Under the pieces are notes generated by a model. It was not told the origin of the DNA. It did no database searches and saw only the letters and a list, made by a program, of their open reading frames with translations. Shown in pieces: positions 23,654 to 33,331 of a stretch of 64,000 nucleotides of DNA. Position 1 is the stretch's first letter. The number at the start of each line of letters is the position of its first letter. The stretch is from Neurospora intermedia (Eukaryota; Ascomycota; Sordariomycetes; Sordariales; Sordariaceae): contig BTPP01000006.1 in the NCBI GenBank assembly GCA_037102815.1, positions 1,736,001-1,800,000 on the forward strand, in the 5' to 3' direction. The position numbers and the translations under genes are program-made.

Positions 23654-25692
23654 TTCAGGTTGTTGAAGTAAGTTTTTGATTGTGGGCTCATAAAGTGGAT
23701 GAGAGTGGAGTATAAGGAGTCAGGGTTTGAGGGTAGGACGCAGCATGGAAACCAAAATAGGAACGCAATGAACTGCAAGCTGAGCCTTGACTCACAGTAT
23801 GTAGGCGGTTTGGTAATTGACACAATGCTGTGCCTGTTTACGGTTTGGTATTGTGTCGGTGCCTTTGTTGGGGCCTAACTAACACGCCTGCGAGCATGGA
23901 CGACCAAGACGCACATGCAGACAGTGAGTCGTTTGAGGAAAGTATTAAAAGATGGTGTTGTGCGCGAAACAGTGTTCCTCATGTTATATTTAATTCAAGC
24001 CTTTAGAGCCTTTTTCCCCGTCGCCATGTTCTTCCGTTCTGATGCAGCGGAAAGTGTACTTATTCATGCCGTTGAGATGATACTATTCTGTTCTGCCCGC
24101 TGAATCCTCCTCTTTCTGAGTCTTGCGGGCCGCCTACGTAGGTAACCTTTACCTAATGTTGAGAGCAGTTTACATAGGCCTCTGGGATCCGTGGTGGGAA
24201 ACTACGTTTTGTAATATGGGTCGTCGTTCTCGGAAAACAGGCCCATGCCATGCTTCTCATACAAATCGTGTTGCATACTAAAGACGTTCAGCACATTGAT
24301 AAAGTGGCCTTAAAGATGGATCCGGTGCGCAATTCGAAGTCTCTCAAATTCTCATATCAGTCCCAAAGTCGTCCCTTCCTACCTAGAGGTACCTTCCCTT
24401 CCCAAGCATCCCATTAACAGAAGGAACTAGCCATCTCTTCCTAAAACATCCGAGGAGTAGATCAATAAAATGAAATAGCCAAGTGGTTCTGGCCATGGAT
24501 GTGATTCTTCAATTTCATGCGTATTTGTGACACCAGTCTGACTTTATTCGCCGGCCACCTCGAATCTCCTCCGATAACAGGCGGCGGTAATTCAACATTG
24601 AACGCTCGACGTCATTAGATGCTCTCCTTCAACTTATTGACCTTGAGCTTAGGTATGTACTTATCACACCCTATACATACGCCTTCTATTTTCCTGACCA
24701 ACAAGCCACGTTGACCCAAGGTAAACAGTTATAATTTTCTGGCATCGCTTGTCTGTCTGACTTCCTGGTATATTGCCACTCGCGATTTCCCGCTGCGGAA
24801 GGTACCAAGTGCCACTGATAGTGGACAAGTCCGTCACTCCTCAACAACTGCGCCAGAGAATAATGCAAGCGCAGAAGAAGTATACAAGCAAGACTTTGAT
24901 GCTGTTTGAGCGTCACGACAGCTTTTCTCTACGATATATATGGTGTTTCGCAGAATTCATCTCGTCGTTATCCCACGGGTTGCTATCGCCTGTCCTTTAC
25001 TTGCACCTCTAACCCTAACCCGCCAGCATGGTTAAGGGGAAGATCTAAGCCATCGCCATATCACTTCCGCATCACTTTAGCGTCAACACTCCGAAGATCT
25101 GCAAAACGAACTTGGGGCTACTTCCATGTCTTACCTGTTTCCAGTTTTTGTCTAGAACAAGGCTTCCACAGAGTTTGTCAAATCTTCCCCGGAGGTCACG
25201 GACATGTGGTTCATCCGATCCACACCAACGAGTCAAGGTTCATGTCTCGTTCATGCGCGAACATGTGGGATCCAGGGTTCTCAACTCCAATAACAAATCT
25301 AGCCTCATTTCTTCCGTCTTGTCTTTCCCATCCAATTGTGTGAATGGAACTGAAGCCCTTTTACGTCCAATTTTTTTGCTGCTCACCAGTTGGTTTTGCC
25401 CAGCCTGCCCCGCAAAGTTGACAGCTTGCTCGTCGCTTGCTGCTTGCAAACGATCACGGTGGGGATCTTGAGGTGGGTTGGTTTCCTCCATCGCAATTAT
25501 CTGACCATCCCAAGAAAAGCTGCTTGGGAAACTGAATTTCCCCCACGACTCCTCCATCTTGTTTGGCCTTCCCCACCGCCCTTCTCTCTCCAGCCATCTC
25601 AAGGGAGACGGCGACCCATCACTCAACCACCAACAACAACCGTTGGTGATCCCAAGGTGAGCCAACAGACGCCAATATAAAAGACCAGGAAG
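23654..25692. other. Spacer and probable promoter/leader of the Gag-like gene
   Basis: No supported gene upstream of 25693. Two adjoining telomere-like units (CTAACCCTAACCC, about 25009-25021) form a telobox-like site about 670 nt before the start codon. TACCTA-type words occur at 24134-24150 and 24378-24395. The 300 nt before the ATG are pyrimidine-rich, typical of Neurospora leaders. Confidence 0.5.
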
Positions 25693-27366
25693 ATGGCTGC
25701 AGGCGCTCCAGCTCTTCCCCTGGAGGGGGGAGAGCGCAGACCATCATACCAATATTACAACAACCAGGAGAGCACTCTCCTGCCCGAAGTACCCCTCCTG
25801 ACCGGCATCGACAACCTTCGGCTCTGGGAAGTGGCCGTCCTCGCTCACATCCGACACTATAACCTCGATGACAATAGCGAGGCCCGCGACCCTTCAACAC
25901 CGCCAAGCGCGCGCGACGGCAACCTCTATTTATCATGGGACTACATGCAGAACCGAATCAAAGTCTACACGATCATCCGTCGCAGCATCTCCGACGTGAT
26001 GTCGTTTCTCGAGAAAGAGTGTCGGTCAAACCCGTGGATCTCGCTCAATGATCCGACATACGACGCAAAAGGTCTGTACGAGCTTGTCAAAGAAGTGTAC
26101 AGCCGACCTCCTCCACTCGATCCGCACCAGAGCCAAGACGACCTCATGATTGACCTGCTGATGCTGAAAGCCGTTAACTTCGGCACGCTCTCCGACTATC
26201 TGGACAGTTTCTATGCGCTTTGGTCGCGGCTGGACGTTAGTGGCCTCCAGCTCACGAACGATGTCCTCCTTAACTTCTTGATCAGTGGACTTGATGGGCA
26301 CTACGACGAAGGTTGGACGGAGGACTTGGAAAAGCAGCGGTTGATGAAGAAGATTGACCTTCACGAGGCGTTGAACCTGGTTGGAATGAGGGTCTGCGAG
26401 GAGAATATGGTTGTTTTGCCGCCGGTTCCACCCAAGGATGATGAATACTTGAAGAGATCCTCGACTGAGAGCTCAAGTTCGTCGACGATCGAGCAGGAGA
26501 ACAACATGAATACCTCCATGGACGAGTCGATCAGAGGTTGCTTCGGCCACGAGGATGAGCTCGAAGCAGACATTATGCGGAGACAGGAAGAGATGGCCGC
26601 TCACTTCAGGAGCCGAACCCTTCAATGGGCCGTCGAGAATGCCTTTCTCACATCCTGGTCCCTCGAGGACCTAGACCCCGTGTCAACCGAGCACGATATC
26701 ATCGCTGAGAACCGTAGAAGCGATGACGGTAGCCGAAATGCCAGTCCCACCGATAAGAAAGAGCGGAGACGCGGCTACCAACCTCTCTCTGATCTCATGG
26801 CCCGGTATATTCCTCTTCCTCTGAGCATCACCAGCAGAGGTAGTAGCCCGAGCACGATTGCGGCCAGGATGGACGCCCTTCGGATCGACGACAAGTCCCA
26901 AGTGGAACGCAATGACTTCGAACCAAGAGACCTCCCGAGTCCACTTGCCAGCGATCAATCTGCCGCGCGGAAAGAGCGCCGCCGCCGCTTCCTTACCAGA
27001 TTCACAGGCACGCCGACAAAGTCTTCGCCTGGTCCAGTTCGGGTGATGTCCTACCAAGAGGAGTGGAAGCCCAAGCCTCTATTCTCGAGTCCGCGAAAGT
27101 TCTCGTGGGAGGATGGGGTTAGCAATAGCGAGCACGATTACGAGCCGACAGTGCTACGCAACACGCCCGAGCCGCAGGTGAGGAGGGATCTTCCGGACAC
27201 TCCTGGCACTGATGGCTCCGAAAAGCAGCAAAACGAGCGAGACGAGTATCGGCTAGAAAAGCGACTTTCGGCCTTTTCGCCCGAGAAGGTGGCGCAGAAG
27301 GCGGCGACAGCTGTCCGCAACTTTTCGAGGCCGGAGAGGCCGTTGATCAGGACTGCGAGCTTTTGA
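25693..27366 (+). CDS. Intact host gene with Copia-type Gag-like domain
   Basis: One uninterrupted frame of 557 codons from ATG 25693. Residues about 32-235 have the layout of the Copia-type Gag domain family (Retrotran_gag_2/UBN2). PLLTGIDNLRLWEVAVLAHI matches the 'L.G.NY..W...M...L' start, and IIRRSISDVMSFL matches the 'AW..I...L'-type helix. AKGLYELVKEVYSR and LLMLKAVNFGTLSDYLDSFY follow, then LTNDVLLNFLISGLDGHYDE. Residues about 240-557 are disordered and rich in Ser, Glu, Arg and Pro. No CCHC zinc knuckle, protease, integrase or reverse transcriptase follows, and no long terminal repeats were noticed. Coding composition is normal for the host and free of RIP bias. It is best read as a single host gene, possibly a domesticated Gag. 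The family match is from memory of the profile and was not computed; the role is unknown. Confidence 0.8.
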   Translation: MAAGAPALPLEGGERRPSYQYYNNQESTLLPEVPLLTGIDNLRLWEVAVLAHIRHYNLDDNSEARDPSTPPSARDGNLYLSWDYMQNRIKVYTIIRRSISDVMSFLEKECRSNPWISLNDPTYDAKGLYELVKEVYSRPPPLDPHQSQDDLMIDLLMLKAVNFGTLSDYLDSFYALWSRLDVSGLQLTNDVLLNFLISGLDGHYDEGWTEDLEKQRLMKKIDLHEALNLVGMRVCEENMVVLPPVPPKDDEYLKRSSTESSSSSTIEQENNMNTSMDESIRGCFGHEDELEADIMRRQEEMAAHFRSRTLQWAVENAFLTSWSLEDLDPVSTEHDIIAENRRSDDGSRNASPTDKKERRRGYQPLSDLMARYIPLPLSITSRGSSPSTIAARMDALRIDDKSQVERNDFEPRDLPSPLASDQSAARKERRRRFLTRFTGTPTKSSPGPVRVMSYQEEWKPKPLFSSPRKFSWEDGVSNSEHDYEPTVLRNTPEPQVRRDLPDTPGTDGSEKQQNERDEYRLEKRLSAFSPEKVAQKAATAVRNFSRPERPLIRTASF

Positions 27367-27742
27367 GCGAAGAAAAGGGACTGGAGGGAATTGGTTGACT
27401 GCAGGTGTTCTTGTGCTTCCCACTTACAAAGATATGGGCAAGACAGTCGTGAACAGGCCTGGCTCTAGTCTATCATCACCCAAAAGACAAGGCCCTAATA
27501 CAGCCTACCAACATCGGCTGCTTTTTCTCCCCCAGTCTCCAGCTCACACCAACATTATAGCACTTTGACATCTTGCTCGGGTATTCTTGCTCATTGCACA
27601 ACACGATAACGAAGGTCAACGAAACAAGGAAGCCTCTCTCGAACAAGACGAAACCAGCCAAACGTGATACCAGGAGGCACACAGCAAACAGCAACAACAC
27701 AGACATGGACGCCCAAACTCGAAACTGGGACAGCTAGGTAGC
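27367..27742. other. Convergent 3' spacer
   Basis: A 376-nt gap between the Gag-like gene and the deaminase gene, whose 3' ends face each other. It presumably holds both 3' UTRs. No other signal was recognised. Confidence 0.6.
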
Positions 27743-28474
27743 TCACTTCCAAACACTAGCACTCTCCACCCCGCCTCTTTTCCCCTCTTGGTACGTCTCA
27801 CTCAACCCATTATACAGCCCCTTAACCCTCTCAATCTCCTGCTTCCATTTCTCCGTTTCCTCCGCTGAGAGCGCCGCCTCTTCCAACAACTCGACCAAGC
27901 TTCTCCCCACAAAGAACTTATTCCGTCGATTGTACAACGGTCTGCTTTTCAGCGACGCCTCAGTATCCCCCGGAGCCTTGACCCGGAACACCTCTTCGAG
28001 AATCTCAATGTCGTACGGAATCGCAAACAGGTCGCGCGAGTCCTCGTACGTGAACAGGTAGTAGAACTCGTTGAAGCCAGCCCAGGTGATGCCCGATAGG
28101 CAGAGCGAGCAGGGCTCGTGGGTGGCGAAGAAGATGGTGTCTTTGGTGGGGATGCGGTAGCCCTCTTCTTCTTCCTGTTCTTGTTCTGGAAACGAGGCAG
28201 GAGGTAAACTGAAATACTGCTGGATGCAGTTGATTTCGCCATGAAGCAAAGGGGATTCGCGCTCGTTGTTGGTAGACACGGTCAGAGGCTTCAAAGAGGA
28301 GCGAGAGAGGATGGCAGCGCCGAAGAGCTTGGAGCCGGAGGAGACGCCGGCGCGGGTGAGGGGGATTATGCGCTCTTCAGTCAGACGGAGAATCGTGGAG
28401 AGGAGGGTTATGGGGTCTTGAGTGCTGGTCATTGCGCGTGCCTCGAAAGAAGGACTTGAAGTGCTGGATGCCAT
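27743..28474 (-). CDS. Cytidine/deoxycytidylate-type zinc deaminase family protein
   Basis: A single exon of 243 residues. ATG 28474 is the first true start; the frame extends upstream only from a GTG. The zinc-deaminase signature is present: H78-G-E80 (LLHGEINC) supplies the first zinc ligand and the catalytic glutamate, and P121-C122-S-L-C125 (THEPCSLCLSG) supplies the two cysteine ligands. Spacing of about 42 residues with a Glu-rich insertion (EQEQEEEEGY) lies between them. The domain therefore belongs to the CMP/dCMP and nucleoside deaminase superfamily. The substrate cannot be read: free base, nucleoside and guanine-type deaminases all share these motifs. The C-terminal 90 residues form charged helices after RRNKFFVGRSLVELLEEA. 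No targeting signal is visible, so it is probably cytosolic. Confidence 0.85.
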   Translation of the reverse strand: MASSTSSPSFEARAMTSTQDPITLLSTILRLTEERIIPLTRAGVSSGSKLFGAAILSRSSLKPLTVSTNNERESPLLHGEINCIQQYFSLPPASFPEQEQEEEEGYRIPTKDTIFFATHEPCSLCLSGITWAGFNEFYYLFTYEDSRDLFAIPYDIEILEEVFRVKAPGDTEASLKSRPLYNRRNKFFVGRSLVELLEEAALSAEETEKWKQEIERVKGLYNGLSETYQEGKRGGVESASVWK

Positions 28475-29235
28475 TTCGAAGGGCTTTGAAGGTGTGAAAG
28501 TTGAGGATCGAAAGGACGGATATATCACTTAAAGACGGAACCAGTGATTGCTGGGATAATTACTTAATCATAATGTATGAGTTCAACAAAGATGTGGAAG
28601 CTTTGCTTCAGTCCTCTTTATATCATCTCGTGGGGTGTTTCGGAGGTGTAAGTAGGTTTTCAGCTCGCGGCGTGAACCGATCCCCGGCTGTCCTGTCCAT
28701 CGGATGGCGCCGAGATGCCAGAGGCACATGTAAATTTCCAGGGATAAGCGTCTATCACTCCCTTGGCAAGTTACTGCGGTTTTTGGCAGACCAGCCGCAG
28801 ACTTGATTGAACAAAACACAGCATAAACGTAATGATGGTCGGAGGGATTGCGAGTGTCCAGTTGATGTCGTCGTTATCACGGCCCCGGACTGCTTATCTT
28901 ATCAAGGGCCGGGATCGGAAACCTGCCCCAGCACTAAAGGTAAGGTCGGGTCAGGGTCCCTTAACGGTATGAGTGGACCCTAACCCGCTAACTGGTGGGG
29001 TTTTTGCGGAGTGTGGCCCGTCGGGCGCCCGTCCCTGCACTCCATCCCGTCGACTCTGCAGTCCGCAGCAGCGCTGGGGCTCCATTGCCGGGAGTTCTCT
29101 TGCCGGGACAGGAAATTTCCTTCTAGCCCGGTCTCCCCTGCCTACCCCCGTCAACGTCTCCAACATCCACGTCGATACCGAAATTCTCGACGACTTGTAC
29201 GCTTCATTGCGCCATAGCGGACGTACATCTTCACC
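28475..29235. promoter_or_regulatory. Divergent intergenic region, deaminase / methyltransferase
   Basis: A 761-nt head-to-head gap holding the promoters of both neighbours. A CCCTAACCC telobox-like word lies near 28979. A frame at 28973-29302 reads plausibly (ILDDLYASLRHS) but is out of frame with the methyltransferase and has no donor site to join it, so it was not used. Confidence 0.45.
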
Positions 29236-30381
29236 ATGCACTATATTCGATTTTGTCGACCACCTGTGGTTGAGCAGGGGAGGTCAGGGCTCAAAACACT
29301 GAAGCTTGTTCTCACCATCACAACCGACCTGAGCGACAAATTCCTTTGTCCTCATGAACCGATCCAGCTTTCCATTATCGGAGCCGGCGCTCCAGCAAAT
29401 CCACAGAATGGTCCGGTGCCCATCAACCTAACGCCAAAGAACCCTCCAACCTGGAGGGCCGGTATGCGTGTCTTGAAGGTCGATGTTCAACTCCCACCAC
29501 AGCCAATCGAGACGGTCCAAGTCAGGCCAACCAACCGACAATTGGCGGCTCTCATCACCGACGACATCAGTTCTGGCACTGGGGCCGGCTTGATTCTTCC
29601 TGTCTTTGCGGATCTCGCACCTGGTCCGACTAGCCACATTTGCTTCCGGAGCTTGCGCTTGCCTGGCGGGACTGCGACACTTCAGGTGGAGGAGGAGATG
29701 GGTGAGAGCATGGCCCGTCATGTATGGGATGGCGGCCTCACCACCGCATCCTTTGTTGCCAGCATGGTCCTTGGCCAAACGGCTGCCAACAGCGGCAGTA
29801 GCACGGCGTCGTTGCCCATCTTGGCAAACATTTTGCAGCAAAACGATGGACCACTGAACATCATGGAGTTAGGCTGCGGTGTGGGCATCTTGGGCCTTGG
29901 TGTTGCGCGCATCCTTGGAGTATCATCGCAAGCAACGGCAGAGAAATCAACCCTCCTCATGACCGATCTCCCTGACGCGGAAGAACGAACGCTGGCCAAC
30001 ATTGCCCGTTCGGCAGACCAGACAGCCTGCACCGTGATGTACGAAAACTTGGACTGGAATGACGGAAAGGATGGGATATTTGGGCCCGAAGTGACGTCGC
30101 GGGCGTGGGACCTGGTGATTCTCAGCGACTGCACGTATAATGACCTGCTGCCCGAGCTGGTCAAGACTCTTTCCGCTGTCCATGCTCATTCTGCTCAGCA
30201 CTCCGGCCCTTCCAACACCAAGATCTTGCTTTCCACAAAGCCAAGGCATTCTGACGAGAAGGTGTTCTTTGACCTAATGTCAGAAGACGGATGGTCGATA
30301 CAGGAGGAGGTCAAGCTACCGCTCCCTGTGCTGAATGACGAGGCGCAGACTGTTGAGGTCTACTTGTTTTCGAAGAGCTAA
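29236..30381 (+). CDS. Methyltransf_16 family (METTL21/FAM86-like) methyltransferase
   Basis: A single exon of 381 residues. The start MHYIRFCRPP is preferred because orthologues, as I recall them, begin MHYIRFLKPP, and the ATG has good context (TCACCATGC). The N-terminal about 160 residues form a beta-rich region of unknown role. EEEMGESMARHVWDGGLTTASF leads into the Rossmann core. Motif I is E211-L-G-C-G-V-G217 (ELGCGVGILGLGVA), binding S-adenosylmethionine. TDLPDAEERTLANI is the acidic-loop strand, and WDLVILSDCTYNDLLPELVKTL contains the D-C-x-Y motif seen in this seven-beta-strand protein lysine methyltransferase group. The substrate is unknown; relatives modify elongation factors and chaperones. 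Orthologues are sometimes mislabelled as a pyrimidine deaminase. Confidence 0.88.
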   Translation: MHYIRFCRPPVVEQGRSGLKTLKLVLTITTDLSDKFLCPHEPIQLSIIGAGAPANPQNGPVPINLTPKNPPTWRAGMRVLKVDVQLPPQPIETVQVRPTNRQLAALITDDISSGTGAGLILPVFADLAPGPTSHICFRSLRLPGGTATLQVEEEMGESMARHVWDGGLTTASFVASMVLGQTAANSGSSTASLPILANILQQNDGPLNIMELGCGVGILGLGVARILGVSSQATAEKSTLLMTDLPDAEERTLANIARSADQTACTVMYENLDWNDGKDGIFGPEVTSRAWDLVILSDCTYNDLLPELVKTLSAVHAHSAQHSGPSNTKILLSTKPRHSDEKVFFDLMSEDGWSIQEEVKLPLPVLNDEAQTVEVYLFSKS

Positions 30382-31475
30382 AAATCGGCTGCTTGTTGTT
30401 TGGGCAATACGCCATCACCATTTTCTGACGGATTTTTGCCATGGCTTCTCCTTTCCATCAGTAGGCGACTTTGTCAAAGAGCATCCGGTTCACCCCAGAC
30501 AAGCGCAGATCCAGTGCATACATTTGTGCAAGCCGTCTTTGGACGTGTGATTAGTCCGGGGCGGAAAGCATGAGGCAAACGTAACAGATATGTCCAACTG
30601 CTTAACCAAGGTCGCTTCTCACGATGAGCTGGCATCCAGGTGTAGAAGTAGCTGAGGTGTGCTGGTAGTGGAAAGCCGGACACGCATGGCAAAACTGCAG
30701 TTAAACGATGCTGGATGACCAATGTTGACCATGCTGTTTACCAATATCTCGAACCTTCTGGGCCTGCCTGTGATGGCAGTTGTGTCTTTGGGAGAAGCAT
30801 CAAGCACCAACAGGGGAAACGGATCGTCATCATGGTCATGATTGTGGTGTTGGGAGCCAATGATGTCGAGGCGGTTGTGAGAGCTTGTCACCTGTCGAAA
30901 AGTGGGCTGATCAGGGGCTGCAAAACAAGAGATGTGCTGAGAAATACCTGTTCTCTGATTGGCCAGTATCGTGCGTTCTCTGCGAAAGCCACCAATGAGA
31001 AGCAAGGCAGATCTGAATGACCCTGAAGTGCGGTCCGTCTGCCCCAACTGAGCCCATTGCAGCTGCGACAGGGCTTCCTATTTTGGGTGGTTGATGGGCC
31101 TTGACACAGCGGAAACCCCACTGTTGCATCCAGAGCATCGTTGTTGTTCAAACAGTTGCAGGTCCAAGACATGTTCGTCTGTGACATCAGCCGACTTTGG
31201 GATTTCAGATATAAGACTCGCTTCCTCCGTCTGTAGGAAAGTCTTGCACCCTCTTGTCATCAAATCCTCTACCCCAACAGCAACAATCAGAAGCTCAACA
31301 ACGCTCACGCTCATCTTCCAACACTACCTACTCACTAACTTCAATACCACGAGTCAAGGATACCAACAAATTCGGAATACCGATCCGCGCCGTTGCCAAA
31401 CTACCCAAGCAACTTCCACCACCAAACACCACAATAACAAACATCAACACATACCTCTAAACCACCTAGTCAAAC
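30382..31475. other. Spacer before the cysteine-rich gene
   Basis: A 1.1-kb gap with the 3' UTR of the methyltransferase and the promoter/leader of the cysteine-rich gene. The last about 150 nt are rich in CAA/ACA triplets, typical of an efficiently translated fungal leader. No gene supported. Confidence 0.55.
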
Positions 31476-32341
31476 ATGTCTGCTCCTGTTGCGAAGGCTT
31501 CCACTTGCTGCGGCAAGAGCGCTGAGTGCATCTGTGGTAAGTCATTCCCTTCCTTGAAGCTCTCTGAAGCTCTGGTGCCTGGTTACCAGCGCAGTTTCCC
31601 CCTGTGCCCCTGATCTCCACTTGACTCCACGACGCGGCTCCATCACACTCCATCTTTTCGGCCCATCGATCTTTGCCCTACCGGGCGGATCCCAACGAAA
31701 ATCCTTTTTTTCCCATTCTTGCTTGCTTTTTGGGACGGAGAGAAGGCTCCATCTTTTGGCAAAGAGGTCACCCACGCCGCCAGTATCCGGCGCCGGCCCT
31801 TTTTATCTTTTGCCTTTCCCCACTGCTCCCACTTCTGGTTCCTGCAACCAAGCCCGTGGGACCCGTTTTTGGATGCCATTTCTTGACTTTGCATTACACT
31901 CATCCACCTAAAACACGAACCGCTCTGTTTTTCTCATCTTTTCTTTGGATAGTCAACTGACGGACCACTACTTCAGCCAAGCAAGCTACTTGCTCTTGCG
32001 GCAAGCAGTCTGCTCTGCACTGCACCTGCGACAAGGCCAACTCGGAGAACGCTGTCGAGGGTCCTCGCTGCTCATGCCGTGCTCGCCCTGCCGGACAGTG
32101 CACCTGTGATCGTGCCTCGACCGAGAACCAGAAGCCCACGGGTAACGCCTGCGCTTGCGGCACTCGTCCTGCTGGTAAGCACACCCCTTCCCCCAGAACA
32201 AGATGGTATTGGGGTGATGTACACAGAACATATTGTGACTAAACATGCATGTTTTGAACAGACGCGTGCACTTGCGAAAAGGCTGCCGATGGAGGCTTCA
32301 AGCCGACGGATCTCGAGACCGACTTCACCACCAAGAACTAA
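31476..32341 (+). CDS. Small cysteine-rich, metallothionein-like protein
   Basis: Three exons: 31476-31536, 31977-32174 and 32262-32341, giving 112 residues. Splices are G/GTAAGT...TTCAG (440 nt) and G/GTAAGC...AACAG (87 nt), both phase 1. The protein has 16 cysteines arranged as CC, C-x-C and HCTC clusters (STCCGKSAECIC, TCSCGKQSALHCTCDK, RCSCRARPAGQCTCDR, ACACG, ACTCEK) in a hydrophilic chain and ends in an acidic tail (ETDFTTKN). There is no signal peptide or membrane segment. I recall nearly identical Cys-rich proteins as conserved through filamentous ascomycetes (a DUF-type family). Cysteine density suggests metal binding or storage, but this is inference; it is longer than the classical 25-residue Neurospora copper metallothionein and unrelated to it by sequence. 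Confidence 0.88.
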
Positions 32342-32449
32342 ACTTGGACGAGAGCGCGAACTACTGGAGACGCTGTGATCCTGAGGTGATAGAGAGAGAT
32401 CGGCAGCTCAGCGCAAACTTTTCGTTTCTTTTCGACTATCTTTAAAACC

Positions 32450-33331
32450 ATGATAACAGCACCATCTATATCGGCATTGAGCGGGCCAACAATATCAGCG
32501 AACGTGGTGGGACTTGGAGGAGCCGGCATTGTCAGCGGATGGATAAGGGACGGAATGGTCGCTGGCCGCGACGACGACATCCACTGGACCGGCCAGACAA
32601 TACGGGATAATGTGTCGAGACGCTACACCACTGCAACTATTTCGCCTCCGGTGGTCGATCATACTCTGGTTGTAGGAGAAGCCGACGAGGAATTGCTCGA
32701 GGGAGATGAGCTGGGCAGTCTAATTCCCGTACTCAGCACCCCCAGCACGTTTCTTCGGCTTGGAATCCCGACCTTGAGCGCCCGGTACTCTCTCTTTCTC
32801 GGTTTCTCACAGCTCCTGTGGCAAGCCACTGCTACTTGGAGCATCTGTCACCGCATTAGGGCGATAGCGTGGCTGGTCGCCAAAGCCCCTTTCATCATTC
32901 TCGGAGACTTGTGGATTAACGTATACGCCTCGGTCAACTACGACCCATTTGCGAACCGAGGTTTCTCTCATGCTTCTTCAACCGGGGGCCTCACCAAATT
33001 TCAAATCTTGTTTTGGAACTGGACAAAATGGCTCAGATGCGATGCGAAGCCGTGGCTGGTGTCAGTGTGGGAGGATTTAAGGGGAATTTTGGTGCAGGGA
33101 ACATCGTTCTTTAGCCGGAACACCAAGAAGAAGAGGAAGAAGTGGCGGATTCCTGGGCCGACGTTGCAAGGGATCGTGGCAGACACCAAGTCACAGCTCG
33201 AGCGGGAGGGGGAGGAAAAGGAATTGGAAAGGCGCAGGAAAGAGCAGGAGACAGCTGCTGACAATGGCAATGGCGCAAGTCGTCGGAAAGGCGGCCGTGG
33301 AAACGGTGGTAGAAAGCAAAGGAAATGGTAA
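32450..33331 (+). CDS. Hypothetical protein with hydrophobic central segment and basic tail
   Basis: One exon of 293 codons from ATG 32450, only 108 nt after the previous stop, so the upstream 3' UTR and this promoter must overlap. I do not recognise a family. Residues 1-35 are Gly/Ala/Ser-rich (SANVVGLGGAGIVSGWIRDG). Residues about 105-165 are hydrophobic (YSLFLGFSQLLWQATATW, AIAWLVAKAPFIILGDLWI) and could form one or two membrane segments. The C-terminal 80 residues are strongly basic with KKKRKKW, a charged helix (LEREGEEKELERRRKEQE) and a GGRGNGGRK tail, which could bind nucleic acid or membrane. Coding composition is normal. It could be a lineage-specific membrane-associated protein. A 204-codon antisense frame is a shadow. 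Confidence 0.7.
   Translation: MITAPSISALSGPTISANVVGLGGAGIVSGWIRDGMVAGRDDDIHWTGQTIRDNVSRRYTTATISPPVVDHTLVVGEADEELLEGDELGSLIPVLSTPSTFLRLGIPTLSARYSLFLGFSQLLWQATATWSICHRIRAIAWLVAKAPFIILGDLWINVYASVNYDPFANRGFSHASSTGGLTKFQILFWNWTKWLRCDAKPWLVSVWEDLRGILVQGTSFFSRNTKKKRKKWRIPGPTLQGIVADTKSQLEREGEEKELERRRKEQETAADNGNGASRRKGGRGNGGRKQRKW

Noticed and set aside
28973-29302. Possible N-terminal exon for the methyltransferase (ILDDLYASLRHS...)
   Set aside because: Different frame, no usable donor/acceptor pair, and the family begins MHYIRF at 29236.
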